Source: Halisarca cf. caerulea | Lineage: Eukaryota; Porifera; Demospongiae; Chondrillida; Halisarcidae | Direction: 5' to 3' | DNA length: 64,000 bases | Assembly (NCBI GenBank): GCA_963170055.1 | Contig: CAUJGJ010000007.1 | Location: forward strand, 98,901-162,900 | In this document: positions 34,733 through 45,971 of the stretch, piece by piece | How positions within the stretch are numbered: the first letter of the stretch is position 1 | Layout of the letters: every line of letters begins with the position of its first letter | Notes under the pieces: generated by a model | Seen by the model: the letters and a program-made list of their open reading frames with translations, nothing else | What the model was told of the DNA's origin: nothing | Database searches by the model: none | Position numbers and translations under genes: made by a program

Positions 34733-35425
34733 CTTGTGATCTACAAATACCTATAGTATTCAGAACAACTAGGTCCTGACACTATTATCGCTGAAACCCA
34801 AATGTGACCAGCAGCTATAACAGCTCCTTAATGTGAACTCTGTACCCTGGGAACATGTAAACATAACCATATTTAGCCTAACCAGTCAGTCCAAAAAGTT
34901 TCCCTTAATTCTATCACAAGACTGCATCTGGTGTTTATTCTGAAACATGCATCCTGTTAGTCACATGATGTTGTGGTTGTAGGCAGTTATGTAGGAGGTC
35001 TTCAGTGCAGGAGGACCTATAGTTTGTTATGCTAGTATCTATGGTTATGTGTACACATAAGTTTACATACGTTTACACGCACAGTCAGGTCTTGACAATC
35101 TAGTGCCACAAGTGTCCTCATGCAATGTGATGTCTACTACCCAGCGATCAACCACCTGGCTATGTGTGTACCATCTTCCCATCACAGTTGGATTGTTTCA
35201 CTAATTTTTTTACCGCATGCAGTGAGCATATATGTTGCTTGTATGACATGTATGTCGTGTAGTTAGGCTACTTCACAATACATTTCCAGGAATGAATGTC
35301 ACATCTGTGTACTGTACATGTGAGTGTGTGTGTGTGTGTATCCATACCAGATCGTGAATGCAGGGAACACAAGCATTCAACGTATTCATGCAATATGTAT
35401 GTGGGAACATGCAGCCAATGCTTGT
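34733..35425. other. spacer between copies 9 and 10, proximal part
   Basis: Upstream element at about 34763. The stretch 34920-35420 is the near-identical partner of 31765-32260. No gene is seen. Confidence 0.6.
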
Positions 35426-35428
<3 letters not shown>

Positions 35429-35474
<46 letters not shown>

Positions 35475-35477
35475 TGT

Positions 35478-35517
<40 letters not shown>

Positions 35518-35707
35518 ATGAGTGCACATGTACAATTAAAAATGTCGAATAATTTGAATGCCACACCCACCCACAAATACACACACACACACACACACGT
35601 ACAAGCACCCATACACACCCACACACCCACACACCACAAACACATGCACACCCACACACACCACACACACATACACGTACATACACGCACACACACACGC
35701 ACACACA

Positions 35708-35751
<44 letters not shown>

Positions 35752-35795
35752 GCACACACACACATACACACACATGCACACGTACACGCACAAAC
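35429..35795. repeat. paired TG and CA microsatellites
   Basis: A TG run (35429-35516), a short unique part, then a compound CA/CACCCA run (35577-35795). Confidence 0.95.
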
Positions 35796-36082
35796 TTATG
35801 TATATATATGTGTATTCAAAGCTGATATCTAGTCATAAATATAGGTCTCACGGTACGCAATACTGAAGTCTGGTCACTGACACCAATCCAGTGTATTGAC
35901 AGGGCTACATCAATTCTGTTGTAGTGCACGATCACTTAACATGGAACACTAGCTGTGTACATACATACATGAAGAGCCTGAATCCACATCTCAGATAGCC
36001 ACTTTCCTCATCTTCCACACATTTTTCTGCGGCTGTTTATTTACAATTCGTTTTTGGATATCTTTCCCTATACATGATGTCA
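35796..36082. other. spacer with inverted block
   Basis: The stretch 35844-35924 is the reverse complement of the block found at 14146-14227, with shared text AGCCCTGTCAATACACTGG on the other strand. A spacer segment has therefore been inverted here. Confidence 0.6.
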
Positions 36083-37819
36083 TCAGATCTCGAGTCCCTC
36101 TGTTTTGATGGCCAGCATCACTTGTTGTTCCAGTTCACTGCTCTGCAGTTGACCTGCCAGGAGCAGTGCACGTTGATGCATGGAGTTTTGTACATACTGG
36201 TTGCATGCCAGTTGGCCGTATTCAGCTGCTTTGGGGTAATCCCCTTGCATGTACGACAGTCTGGCTGCATTGTGATAGTAGTAGGCTGTCTGTACTGTGT
36301 CCAGATATGGAATTATGTGTCCCATTTGTTGCAGAACCGCTTGTGTTGCTTTAAGGCTTGCTTGTAGGAGTGTTTGGTTATGATTCTGGTAAAATGCTGT
36401 CTTTTCAGTTCCCACGTACACCCTTGAAATAAACGCAGATGCACTTCCTTGTCTCATCCATTCTGGTAGTGTCTGGTAGCGGTCAATGCTCCGGTCAGCT
36501 TGGAGCAGTATTTCATCAAACCTCTGTGGTGTTATGTTGTACTTAGCTTGTTCGTAGTCACTCATGACTTTGAACCCGGCTGCCCTCAATACTGAGAAAT
36601 CCCCACTTATCTGTGTGGAGAGGTCAAGTGCACTCTGAATGTGTTTTCTCATGTCCATTCCGGTGTTCACTGATAAGTGGCAACTGGCTATGTGTAAATG
36701 TAGACGGCACTTCAGTATGAGTGGATTCTGACATTCAGCTTTGTCACACTCCTCCAGAGCCTTCTTGAGTCTTGGTAGGTTCCGTGTAGCAGAGCATAGC
36801 CCTGCATCTAAGCATGCAAGCTTTATGTCAAGGGGAAGTCCCTTCTTCATGAGTATGACATCAAGAGCGGTTTCTGCCTTTTCCGGTTCACTTGAGCGTA
36901 AACTCCACAACATCTGTACTAGTTTACGATGTGTTTTACTCTTGAGTGGTCCAGAGGGCTTTATGGGTGTCACTGAAATGGTAAGTTGAAAGAGTGAATG
37001 CGAGAAATCCTTCTCATTGGATGTGGTCTGGTGCTCAATGCTTCTTTCTGTTATTTCCTTTTGCATATTTAACATAATATCTGAAGTAGTTTTTAGTCCC
37101 ACCTTTGTAACTTCCTGTTCCGTGCATTCAGTGATATGTTCCAAATCTGTCCCCTTGTCTTCATCCTCCTCACTTGGAGTGAAATCGAAACAGGCGTACA
37201 TGTGTTTGACAAAGTCCAGTTGTCCGGTACATATAGACGTGCTCATACTGTCTGAGTATGTATGTGTGATTATTGCGAGTTCACTGCCTCCCCTATTAGG
37301 TTGATGGTGTGAGGGAACGACAACTTGTTTCAGAGCAATTGCTGCATTGTCTACCTTCCTTACCTGTTCTGTTGGTGTTTGTCCTGTACTACTCAGCTGC
37401 ATTGGTCTGCTGTTTTCTACAGATAGGAAGGTCTCCTGGTCTGTTTGCACTTTACCTTGATTCGGTACAGTCCTGCTCAATGGTGCACTGTCCTTCTCTG
37501 TATCCATCACTGCTGATTCCACCAGGTCACAACGAATGCCCTCAGCTATTTGTTTGTGGACATGCAGACAATCTGTTCTGGCACTGTCCTCCAGTACGGC
37601 ACAGTAGGTTTGAAGCACTTGAAGAGGTTGGAGGGAAACGTGATCCAGAAGAAGTGTTCTCTTTCGAAGAGGGTCCCTTTCTGCCTCAATCTGTTCTTTG
37701 AGGAGTCGACCAATAATTTCTCTCTCGTACAGCATCCCAAGGATTGCAGTGACCTGAAGGTAGTGGAGTTGTTTTGTGTAGTTCTTGCGAATTGCTCTTT
37801 CTACAATGCTAGCTTCCAT
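36083..37819 (-). CDS. CARD-TPR family protein, copy 10 (alternative linker)
   Basis: Intact, single exon, 578 residues, the shortest full copy. The CARD is standard, but after VRKVDNAAIALKQVVVPS the linker is a different sequence, shared only with copy 11. The central motif becomes GQLDFVKHMYACFDFTPSEE, followed by DEDKGTDLEHITECTEQE. From SLFQLTISVTPIKPSG on it rejoins the family. The helical region has the short NTGMDMRKH form and GSASAFISRVYVGTEKTAF. The tail is AIKTEGLEI. The motif survives although the surrounding linker is replaced. Confidence 0.85.
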   Translation of the reverse strand: MEASIVERAIRKNYTKQLHYLQVTAILGMLYEREIIGRLLKEQIEAERDPLRKRTLLLDHVSLQPLQVLQTYCAVLEDSARTDCLHVHKQIAEGIRCDLVESAVMDTEKDSAPLSRTVPNQGKVQTDQETFLSVENSRPMQLSSTGQTPTEQVRKVDNAAIALKQVVVPSHHQPNRGGSELAIITHTYSDSMSTSICTGQLDFVKHMYACFDFTPSEEDEDKGTDLEHITECTEQEVTKVGLKTTSDIMLNMQKEITERSIEHQTTSNEKDFSHSLFQLTISVTPIKPSGPLKSKTHRKLVQMLWSLRSSEPEKAETALDVILMKKGLPLDIKLACLDAGLCSATRNLPRLKKALEECDKAECQNPLILKCRLHLHIASCHLSVNTGMDMRKHIQSALDLSTQISGDFSVLRAAGFKVMSDYEQAKYNITPQRFDEILLQADRSIDRYQTLPEWMRQGSASAFISRVYVGTEKTAFYQNHNQTLLQASLKATQAVLQQMGHIIPYLDTVQTAYYYHNAARLSYMQGDYPKAAEYGQLACNQYVQNSMHQRALLLAGQLQSSELEQQVMLAIKTEGLEI

Positions 37820-38415
37820 TTTGTGACCTTTAAATGTCTAGTATTGAGAACAACTAGGTCCTGACAAGTACTTTTTATTTCTGATCAAAGCCCAAATGTG
37901 ACCAATCACCTCGCTTGCACTAACATATATACCCCATATACGGTACTGTGACCTCAGCACCCTGGCAAACATGTAAACATTACCATATTTAGCATGACCC
38001 AGCCAGTGAAAGGTTTCCTTTCTGTCATGAGACAGCTGTGTACAGTGTTATAATATGCACCCTATTAGTCATGTGATGTCACATGAAGTGTTGTGGTTGT
38101 ATTCAGTTATGGAAGAGGTCTCAATGCAGGAGGACTTGGTTTGCTATGTGTACGCATAAGTTTACATCCATTTACATGCACAGTCACGTCTGGTGCCACA
38201 GTGTCGACATGCCCATTTGCAATTTGATGTGCTCAACGAACTGGCTATATGCATATGTATGTACCATCTTGCCATTGCAGTCGGGTGTTTAATTCATGTT
38301 TCTCACTGTGCATGTAGTGAGTGTATGGTGTTGTCATACATAAGCTTGAATGACATGTATGTGTACTTTAGGCTACTTCACAGTATTGCATGCATTGCTA
38401 GACGTGAATGTCACA

Positions 38416-38416
<1 letters not shown>
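37820..38416. other. spacer between copies 10 and 11, proximal part
   Basis: Upstream element at about 37849 and a CCATATTTAGCATGACCCAG block near 37982. It resembles the copy 1/2 spacer further on. No gene is seen. Confidence 0.55.
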
Positions 38417-38453
<37 letters not shown>

Positions 38454-38456
38454 TGT

Positions 38457-38525
<69 letters not shown>
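38417..38525. repeat. TG microsatellite
   Basis: A (TG)n run with two TGTA interruptions, directly beside a CAGT MITE. Confidence 0.95.
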
Positions 38526-38526
<1 letters not shown>

Positions 38527-38531
38527 ATGTA

Positions 38532-38709
38532 CAGTGAAATCTCTTTAATTAGAACCTTGATTTTCCGGTAAAAAAGTTCTAATTATCCATAAGTTCTAAT
38601 TAACCAGCCACATATGTACTCCCTGTACATTAGGAACCGTACATTCGTCAATGCTTAAATTAAGCAAGATATTCTAATTATCATGGTTCTAATTATCGAG
38701 ATTTTACTG
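38532..38709. mobile_element. CAGT-end MITE (pogo-like), copy 2
   Basis: A 178-bp partner of the element at 2340-2509, flanked by TA. It starts CAGTGAAATCTC and ends GAGATTTTACTG. It shares nearly all of its interior with copy 1, so the family moved recently relative to the divergence of spacers. Confidence 0.85.
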
Positions 38710-38835
38710 TATATGTTTGTGTAGTGCATGTGTACAATTAAAATCAATACCAAATAATTTGGATCAAAACACACCTCTTAAACCCTCCACCCACCCACAC
38801 ATGCATGCATGCTTGCACGAACATATGCACATGTA

Positions 38836-38877
38836 CACACGCACACATGCACACACATACACACACACACATACACA

Positions 38878-38938
<61 letters not shown>

Positions 38939-38945
38939 ACACACA

Positions 38946-38979
<34 letters not shown>
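38836..38979. repeat. CA microsatellite
   Basis: A (CA)n run with GTAC interruptions in the copy 10/11 spacer. Confidence 0.95.
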
Positions 38980-38980
<1 letters not shown>

Positions 38981-39365
38981 TTATGTATATGATCGGAGCT
39001 GATACCTAGTCATGAATATAATATAATTATGTATAAGTTTTTGTTAGTATAATATACACCAAATCAGCATACAACAGAATTAAAATGTAAATGAAAGCAA
39101 TAGTTGGGAATATTCAAGCTGTCACACTACTGTATGCACATAAGTACGTGCATGTGCGATATTGTGTGAAGAGCGCAACAGAATTGATGCAGCCCTGTCA
39201 ATACACTGGTTTGATGTCAACGCCCAGACTTCAGTAGTGCGTACTGTAAGACACCACTTATCCGCACCTCAGATATATTGAGTTTCCTCATGCACCTTCT
39301 ACACACTATTCTGCAGCTGTTTGTGTGCAATTTGTATTTGAATATGTTCCCTTCACATGATGCCA

Positions 39366-41104
39366 TCAAAATCCCTCTGGTTTGATGGCCAGCATCACTT
39401 GCTGTTCCAGTTCACTGCTCTGTAGTTGACCAGCCAGTTGCAGTGCACGTTGAAACATGGAGTTTTGTACGTACTGGTTGCATGCCAGTTGGCCGTATTC
39501 AGCTGCTTTGGGGTAATCCCCTTGCATGTATGACAGTCTGGCTGCATTGTGATAATAGTAGCCTTTCTGTACTGTGTCCAGATACGAATGTATATGTCCC
39601 ATTTTTTGCAGAACTGTTTGTGTTGCTTTTAGGCTTGCTTGTAGGAGTGTTCGGTTGTGATTCTGGTACAATTCTGCCTGTTCATTTCCGATATGTACCC
39701 TCGCAATAAAGGTAGCGGCATCTCCTGGTCTCATCCATTCTGGTATTGCCTGATAGTGGTCAATGCTCCGGTCAGCTTGGAGCAGTATCTCATCAAACCT
39801 CTGTGGTGTTATGTTGTACTTAGCTTGTTCGTAGTCACTCATGACTTTAAACCTGGCTGCCCTCAATACTGAGAAGTCACCACTTATCTGTGTGGAGAGC
39901 TCAATTGCATTTAGCATATGCTTTCTCAGATCCAACCCACCAAATCCCGTATATGCTGATAAACAACAAGCTGTTATGTGTAAATGTAGACGACACTTCA
40001 GTATGAGTGGATTCTGACATTCAGCTTTGTCACACTCCTCCAGAGCCTTCTTGAGTCTTGGTATGTTCCGTGTAGCAGAGCATAGCCCTGCATCTAAGCA
40101 TGCAAGCTTTATGTCAAGGGGAAGTCCCTTCTTCATGAGTATGACATCAAGAGCAGTTTTTGCCTTTTCTGGTTCACTTGAGCGTAAACTCCACAACATC
40201 TGTACCAGTTTACGATGTGTTTTACTCTTGAGTGGTCCAGAGGGCTTTATGGGTGTCACTGAAATGGTAAGTTGAAAGAGCGAATGCGAGAAATCTTTCT
40301 CATTGGATGTGGTCTGGTGCTCAATGCTTCTTTCTGTTATTTCCTTTTGCATATTTAACATAATATCTGAAGTAGTTATTAGTCCCACCTTTGTAACTTC
40401 CTGTTCTGTGCATTCAGTGATATGTTCCCAATCTGTCCCTTTGTCTTCATCCTCCTCACTTGGAGTGAAATCGAAACAGGCGTACATGTGTTCAACAAAG
40501 TCCAGTTGCTCAGTACATATGGACGTGCTGATACTGTCTGAGTATGTATGTGTGATTATTGCGAGTTCACTGCCTCCCCTGGTAGGTTGATGGTGTGAGG
40601 GAACGACAACTTGTTTCAGAGTAATTGCTGCATTGTCTACCTTCCTTACCTGTTCTGTTTGTGTTTGTCCTGTACTACTCATCTGCATCGGTCTGCTGTT
40701 CTCTACAGATAGGAAGGTCTCCTGGTCTGTTTGCACTTTACCTTGATTCAGTACAGTCCTACTCAATTGTGCACTGTCCTTCTCTGTATCCATCACTGCT
40801 GATTCCACCAGGTCACAACGAATGCCCTCAGCTATTTGTTTGTGGACGTGCAGACAATCTGTTCTGGCACTGTCCTCAGTATGGCACAGTAGGTTTGAAG
40901 CACTTGAAGAGGTTGGAGGGAAACATGATCCAGAAGAAGTGTTCTCTTTTGAAGAGGGTCCCTTTCTGCCTCAATCTGCTCTTTGAGGAGTCGACCAATA
41001 ACTTCTCTCTCGTACAGCATCCCAAGGATTGTAGTGAGCTGAAGGTAGTGGAGCTGTTTTGTGTAGTTCTTGCGAATTACTCTTTCTACAATGCTGGCTT
41101 CCAT
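39366..41104 (-). pseudogene. CARD-TPR family, copy 11 (single-base frameshift)
   Basis: Start ATG at 41104 and a CARD that stays in frame to about 40878. There one C is missing relative to all other copies (GTCCTCAGTATGG instead of GTCCTCCAGTATGG) and the frame shifts at the last CARD helix. The rest, from about 40870 to 39366, is fully open in the new frame. It shares the alternative linker of copy 10 (VRKVDNAAITLKQ). It has its own helical variant: CLSAYTGFGGLDLRKHMLNA, WMRPGDAATFIARVHIGNEQ. With only one lesion, a sequencing error or a very young pseudogene are both possible. Confidence 0.75.
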
Positions 41105-41423
41105 TTTGTGATCTACAAATGTCTTCTTTCCACTTCTAAAGACCTTAGTGATTTGCAAATGCCAAGATTAATATTCTAGTTGAGAATCCTAAACTAGCGA
41201 AAAACTGGGGCTAATACCTACTGATATGTGCGTAGATATGATGTGTAGATATGATTATAATTCACTACAAACCATATGATTAAGTAAACAGCACTAACCT
41301 ATGTAGGTGTTATGTAAGCTACACTTCCATATTCAGAGTACCACAACCAATCTGGAATGTCAGGTGACACTGGTGTACCACACATTTTTTAGAGAAAGGT
41401 CTAACAAGCTAGCCTGTCTTGAC
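41105..41423. other. spacer upstream of copy 11
   Basis: The usual spacer sequence is lost soon after 41130, and the ACTAGGTCCTGAC element is not present. No gene is seen. Confidence 0.5.
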
Positions 41424-41506
41424 CTAGTCTAGCCGCTAGCCCCGTACTTTTCCTCCCGCCCGCGAGGAGGAAAAGTACGGGGCTAGCGGCTAGACTAGTC
41501 TTGACC
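41416..41506. mobile_element. TAGTCT foldback element, copy A
   Basis: A long hairpin at 41425-41497 whose arms start TAGTCTAGCCGCTAGCCCCG and mirror back after a short CG-rich loop. It is flanked by the identical 9-mer GTCTTGACC (41416-41424 and 41498-41506). The 9-bp target duplication points to a Mutator-like (MULE) non-autonomous element. Confidence 0.75.
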
Positions 41507-41510
41507 CTAG

Positions 41511-41716
41511 TAGTCTGGCCTGCTACGACCATCCCACGTACACGCCGGGGTGGGGTGGGGGTGTGTGGGTTGGATATATGAATATTGGTGTGTGTGATTC
41601 GGCACACTCAAATCTGATTCGTTGGCGAGGTGTGAACTAATCTACAATGCCGCTAGACCGTCCCTCTCTCCCCCCCCCCTGGCACGTACGTGGGACGGTC
41701 CTAGCAGGCCAGATTA
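41511..41716. mobile_element. TAGTCTGG terminal-inverted-repeat element, copy B
   Basis: A 206-bp element with about 30-bp imperfect inverted ends (TAGTCTGGCCTGCTACGACC at left; GGTCCTAGCAGGCCAGATTA at right). The flanking 9-mers TGACCCTAG and TGTCCCTGG match at 7 of 9 positions. It sits next to copy A. Confidence 0.65.
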
Positions 41717-41747
41717 TGTCCCTGGGGATGGGCTAGCTAGCTAGCTT

Positions 41748-41865
41748 TATGTACAGTAGGTGTATGTGGGCTTTATGTACAGTAGGTGTATGTGGGCTTT
41801 ATGTACAGTAGGTGTATGTGGGCTTTATGTACAGTAGGTGTATGTGGGCTTTAGTGGGCTTAATG
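41748..41865. repeat. 26-bp minisatellite, about 4.5 copies
   Basis: Unit CTTTATGTACAGTAGGTG plus TATGTGGG, nearly perfect copies. Confidence 0.9.
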
Positions 41866-42072
41866 TAGGTGTATGTACAGTATATATACTAATGCAAGCA
41901 TGCATGTATGAGTGTACATGGAAATGGTATAGCAATGGTTTGTGTGGTCATATCCATATATACGAACTTTCATCATCAGTCAATGTCACTAGTAAGAAAA
42001 TATGTGTATAATTCATAAAATAGTACCATATGTCACAGTATTCTAGTGTGTGTTTCTTATAATATATTGTTA

Positions 42073-43866
42073 TCAGTTCCCCTTTCTCTTGATGGCCTGC
42101 ATCACTTGCTGTTCCAGTTCACTGCTGTGCAGTTGACCTGCCACTTGCAGTGCACGTTGAAACATGAAGTTTTGTATGTACTGGTTGCATGCCAGTTGGC
42201 CATATTCAGCTGCTCTGAACAAATCCTCTTGAAGTAGCGACAGTCTAGCTAAAAGGTGGTAGTAGTACCCTTTCTGTATCATGTCCAGATTCCAATGCAT
42301 CTGATCCACATACTGGAGTACGGATTGTACTGCTTTAAGGCTTGCTTGTACAATTGTTCTATCGTGGTGTTTGTGAAATTCTGCCTTTTCAATTTCCATG
42401 AATGCCTTCACAAGAAAAGTAGACATGGATATGGGTTTAGTCCATTCTGGTATCACGTGATAGTGCTTTATGTTTCGATCGGCCTCAGCCATCATTTCAT
42501 CAAGCCTCTCAATGGTCAAGTTGTGTTTCGTTTCTTCGTAATTACTCCAGATTTTGGTGTTGGCTGCCCTCAATGCTGAATGTTCACCGCTTATCTGTGT
42601 GGATAGCTCAAATGCACTCTGAATGTGTTTTCTCATGTCCAACCCACCTACTCCAATGTATGCTGATAAGTGGCAACTGGCTATGTGTAAGTGTAGACGA
42701 CACTTCAGTATGAGTGGATTCTGACATTCAGCTTTGTCACACTCCTCCAGAGCCTTCTTGAGTCTTGGTAGGTTCTGTGTAGCAGAGCATAACCCTGCAT
42801 CTAAGCATGCAAGCTTTATGTCAAGGGGAAGTCCCTTCTTCATGAGTATGACATCAAGAGCAGTTTTTGCCTTTTCCGGTTCACTTGTGCGTAAACACCA
42901 CAACATCTGTACCAGTTTGCGATGTGTTTTACTCTTGAGTGGTCCAGAGGGCTTTAGAAATGAGATAGCAACTGTTAGTCGGAAGTGTGAATGGGTGAAA
43001 TTCTCTGGATTGGATGTGCTGTGGTATTCAATGCTTCTTCCTGTTGTTTTTTCCTTTTTCCTGTTTGCAGTCACATCCGGGGTGAAATTTCCTGTGTATT
43101 TCTGCTCTGACATTGCCACCACTTCCTGTTGTGTGCATTCAGTAAATTCTTCCATGTCTGTTTCCTTGTGCTCATCCTTGTCACTTGGAGGGAAATCAAA
43201 GCAGCCATACATGTGTTCAACAAAGTTCAATTGTTCAGCACATGATGCCATGGTGATATCTTCTGTGAATCCACTGCCTCTCATGCTAATCCGATGGTGT
43301 GCATGAACCACATCCTGCTTAGGAGCATGTACAACTTGCAATGAGGCTTCTCTTGTGCAGCATTCACTGGCTGTACTAAATGCTTTCTCTGTCTCTTTCT
43401 GTTCTGTTTGTTCATTGCTGGATGACAGCACTGGTCTACTGTTCTCAGTTGGCCAGGGTGGGAAGGTCTGTGGTGTTATTTGTACTTGTGAATCAGCACA
43501 ATTCTGTCCATCTTGTCCAAATAGTGCACTGTCTTTCTCTGTATCTGTCACTACCACTGCTGATTTCACCAGGTCATTGCAAATGCCCTCAGCTATTTGT
43601 TTGTGGGCATACAGACAATCTGCTCTGGCACTGTCCTCCAGTACAGCACAGTAGGTTTGAAGCACTTGAAGAGGTTGGAGGGAAACATGATCCAGGAGAA
43701 GTGTTCTCTTTCGAAGAGGGTCCCTTTCTGCCTCGATCCGTTCTTTGAGGAGTCGCCCAATAACTTCTCTCTCATACAGCATCCCAAGGATTGCAGTGAC
43801 CTGAAGATAGTGGAGCTGTTTTGTGTAGTTCTTACGAATCGCTCTTTCTACAATGCTAGCTTCCAT
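42073..43866 (-). CDS. CARD-TPR family protein, copy 12 (most divergent)
   Basis: Intact, single exon, 597 residues from the family ATG at 43866; the frame opens a little earlier without an ATG. The CARD (residues 1-95) and the block from KPSGPLKSKTHRKLVQ to AFELSTQISG are almost the same as in other copies. The linker and the part after residue about 425 are strongly changed: KIWSNYEETKHNLTIERLDE, PEWTKPISMSTFLVKAFMEI, LLARLSLLQEDLFRAAEYG. The motif reads QLNFVEHMYGCFDFPPSDKD, so its aromatic core is kept. It is at the array's upstream end, with an unrelated promoter region. It may be the oldest member, or an edge copy excluded from homogenisation in those parts. Confidence 0.85.
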   Translation of the reverse strand: MEASIVERAIRKNYTKQLHYLQVTAILGMLYEREVIGRLLKERIEAERDPLRKRTLLLDHVSLQPLQVLQTYCAVLEDSARADCLYAHKQIAEGICNDLVKSAVVVTDTEKDSALFGQDGQNCADSQVQITPQTFPPWPTENSRPVLSSSNEQTEQKETEKAFSTASECCTREASLQVVHAPKQDVVHAHHRISMRGSGFTEDITMASCAEQLNFVEHMYGCFDFPPSDKDEHKETDMEEFTECTQQEVVAMSEQKYTGNFTPDVTANRKKEKTTGRSIEYHSTSNPENFTHSHFRLTVAISFLKPSGPLKSKTHRKLVQMLWCLRTSEPEKAKTALDVILMKKGLPLDIKLACLDAGLCSATQNLPRLKKALEECDKAECQNPLILKCRLHLHIASCHLSAYIGVGGLDMRKHIQSAFELSTQISGEHSALRAANTKIWSNYEETKHNLTIERLDEMMAEADRNIKHYHVIPEWTKPISMSTFLVKAFMEIEKAEFHKHHDRTIVQASLKAVQSVLQYVDQMHWNLDMIQKGYYYHLLARLSLLQEDLFRAAEYGQLACNQYIQNFMFQRALQVAGQLHSSELEQQVMQAIKRKGN

Positions 43867-44418
43867 TTTGCTTTTCACAAGTCAATGACAATGATATACG
43901 TTTACTTAATGGAAACTAGCCTAACCAGAACCTTTTGTAAACATCAAAGACTACAAAACTGGCCTTTTGTCACCTTCTCCTGTACCATTCGGGTTGCATA
44001 CTCTATACTCTAACCTTAAGAGATCAACAGTACAGATTTTGATCCTAGCTACTGTTAAATACTGGAGGAACCACACAGCACCCGTGGACACCAGCACCAC
44101 ATATGTCACTTCCTGTCCAAACAAGTCAGTGGTATGCACCACATCCTGTCCTTTTAGATTTCACCTGTTGTGTGAGCTGTTGTGCAACATTTCTCATAGC
44201 TACTTTAAAATCCCTAATTATGTGTATACCATATATATAGTACTGTCAGAGGAAATTTCATACCTGTTTTGGAAGCTTTCTGGGTCATTTCCTGTTTGCT
44301 ATGTACATATACTTCTAAACATAATTCCTGTGGCTGAACATGTCATGCATGCATGATTATATGTACTTAGTATAATAAAAATGAATCCAACTATATCACA
44401 TGATGTATTATATACGTA

Positions 44419-44606
44419 CAGACTCTGAGAGACTTATCCGCGCCTCAAATATCCATGCAGTTTCCTCACCTTCTGCAGCAGTTTTTATTGGAACAAACCT
44501 GTAATAATCCTTCCGTACACTATACTACTGCTCCCTCATTTATCCAGTACGTTCTTTCACTTTCATACAGAAGGATGCATATAAGTGGATAAGTGAGGTC
44601 TGACTG
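44419..44606. mobile_element. CAGT-end MITE (TTATCCG subtype)
   Basis: A 188-bp partner of 29447-29637, flanked by TA on the left. It ends GGATAAGTGAGGTCTGACTG. The interior contains the shared ACTGCTCCCTCATTTATCCAG. Confidence 0.7.
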
Positions 44607-44967
44607 TGTGTATACTATTTTACACTATGGTATGCTACACAAACGTATAATAATATGTGTCCGTTTATGTAGTATTATTGTAATATATGCTATGAATGAC
44701 GAGGGAAGTGAGGATATCTGAACATGTATGCATTTGATGACAGACTGAATTGCACACACAGCAAAACTTGGGAAGCTTAAATTGAGGAGTCAACCTCCTT
44801 GCGGGATTTACATGTATACATATAGTCCGGTGAGATGCGCATGCTTAGATATATGCATGCGTAGGGTGAATCAACAGTGACTGCAGGTGTACATATAATA
44901 CAGTGTGGAAGCTGTATAATTCAGCACCCATGTACTGCATGGGGACCAAAGAACAAGCAGTGCTGGA

Positions 44968-45052
44968 TTAGCAGGTTGCTGGATTAGCAGGTTGCTGGAT
45001 TAGCAGGTTGCTGGAGTAGCAGGTTGCTGGAGTAGCAGGTTGCTAGATTATA
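44968..45052. repeat. 16-bp minisatellite, 5 copies
   Basis: Unit GGATTAGCAGGTTGCT, with GGAGTAGC variants in the last copies. Confidence 0.9.
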
Positions 45053-45270
45053 GGTTAATTAGTATGGTAATAATTGATGGTCGATGCCAGAGATTCTTAA
45101 ATTGGCTGGTCTATAGGTAAAATGCTGGTTTATAGAGGTACCGGATTAGGCATATAGGTCCACTATAGTGTCTCTTCTCCAAGTTGTTGAATGGTCATGC
45201 ATGCAATATACATTGACCCGCACTATAAGTTGCATCTCATTTATCTGACAAGACTTATCTGAAAACCTCA

Positions 45271-45460
45271 TACGGTGGAATCTCCGAATAAAGGACACTT
45301 TGGGACAGTCATTTTGTCCTTTGTAAGGAGGTTGTCCTTAATTGGAAAGTCCAAAATGTATCGGAACTATAGGGAGAAAATATTTTGGGACCTCAAGCTG
45401 TGTCCTTTGTAGAGAGATTGTCCTTATTTCAGAGCGACCACTATCGGAGATTTCTCTGTA
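45271..45460. mobile_element. MITE with TCTCCGA inverted ends
   Basis: About 190 bp, starting TACGGTGGAATCTCCGA and ending TCGGAGATTTCTCTGTA as inverted repeats. The interior repeats TTGTCCTT and TCCTTTGTA motifs. It is a relative of the CAGT group by its ends. Confidence 0.6.
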
Positions 45461-45831
45461 GTTCCAACTGGCCCTCAGCTGTGAGTCCCCATGCAATACT
45501 GAGTTGTGTACAATCAACCCAATTTAGTATAATACCCAACACAGTACGTTTATGAGGAACAGAATCTGATCGATGTGGTCGGATATATAAACATTTATAT
45601 AACAATGAAATCCCTAGCTACAAACCAAACCTTTGCTAATCTGGAACCCTCTCTATTGTGGATGTACATGTGCTCCCTTATAATAGCTACTGATATAGTA
45701 TATATATATATTTATAGTTCTATTCGCTATACATATAATATTATACATATTTGCTGCGCATGCATAGCAAGTCCAATGTGTGTGACCTCTATAGACTATA
45801 ATAGATGCACAGGATGACCAGTTTACGTATA

Positions 45832-45971
45832 CAGTGCATGGCCCTCGTTTATCCGACCATGTCTGCATGTTCCTCATGGAAGGTGTCGGACAAATTGCAC
45901 ACAGGGTAGTGATGGTGATTCACAACAGAGTGTCAGATTAATGAGGTTTTCGGATAAACCAGGTGTGACTG
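45832..45971. mobile_element. CAGT-end MITE (short)
   Basis: 140 bp, starting CAGTGCATGGCCCTCGTTTA and ending GGATAAACCAGGTGTGACTG. It is TA-flanked on both sides. Confidence 0.65.
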
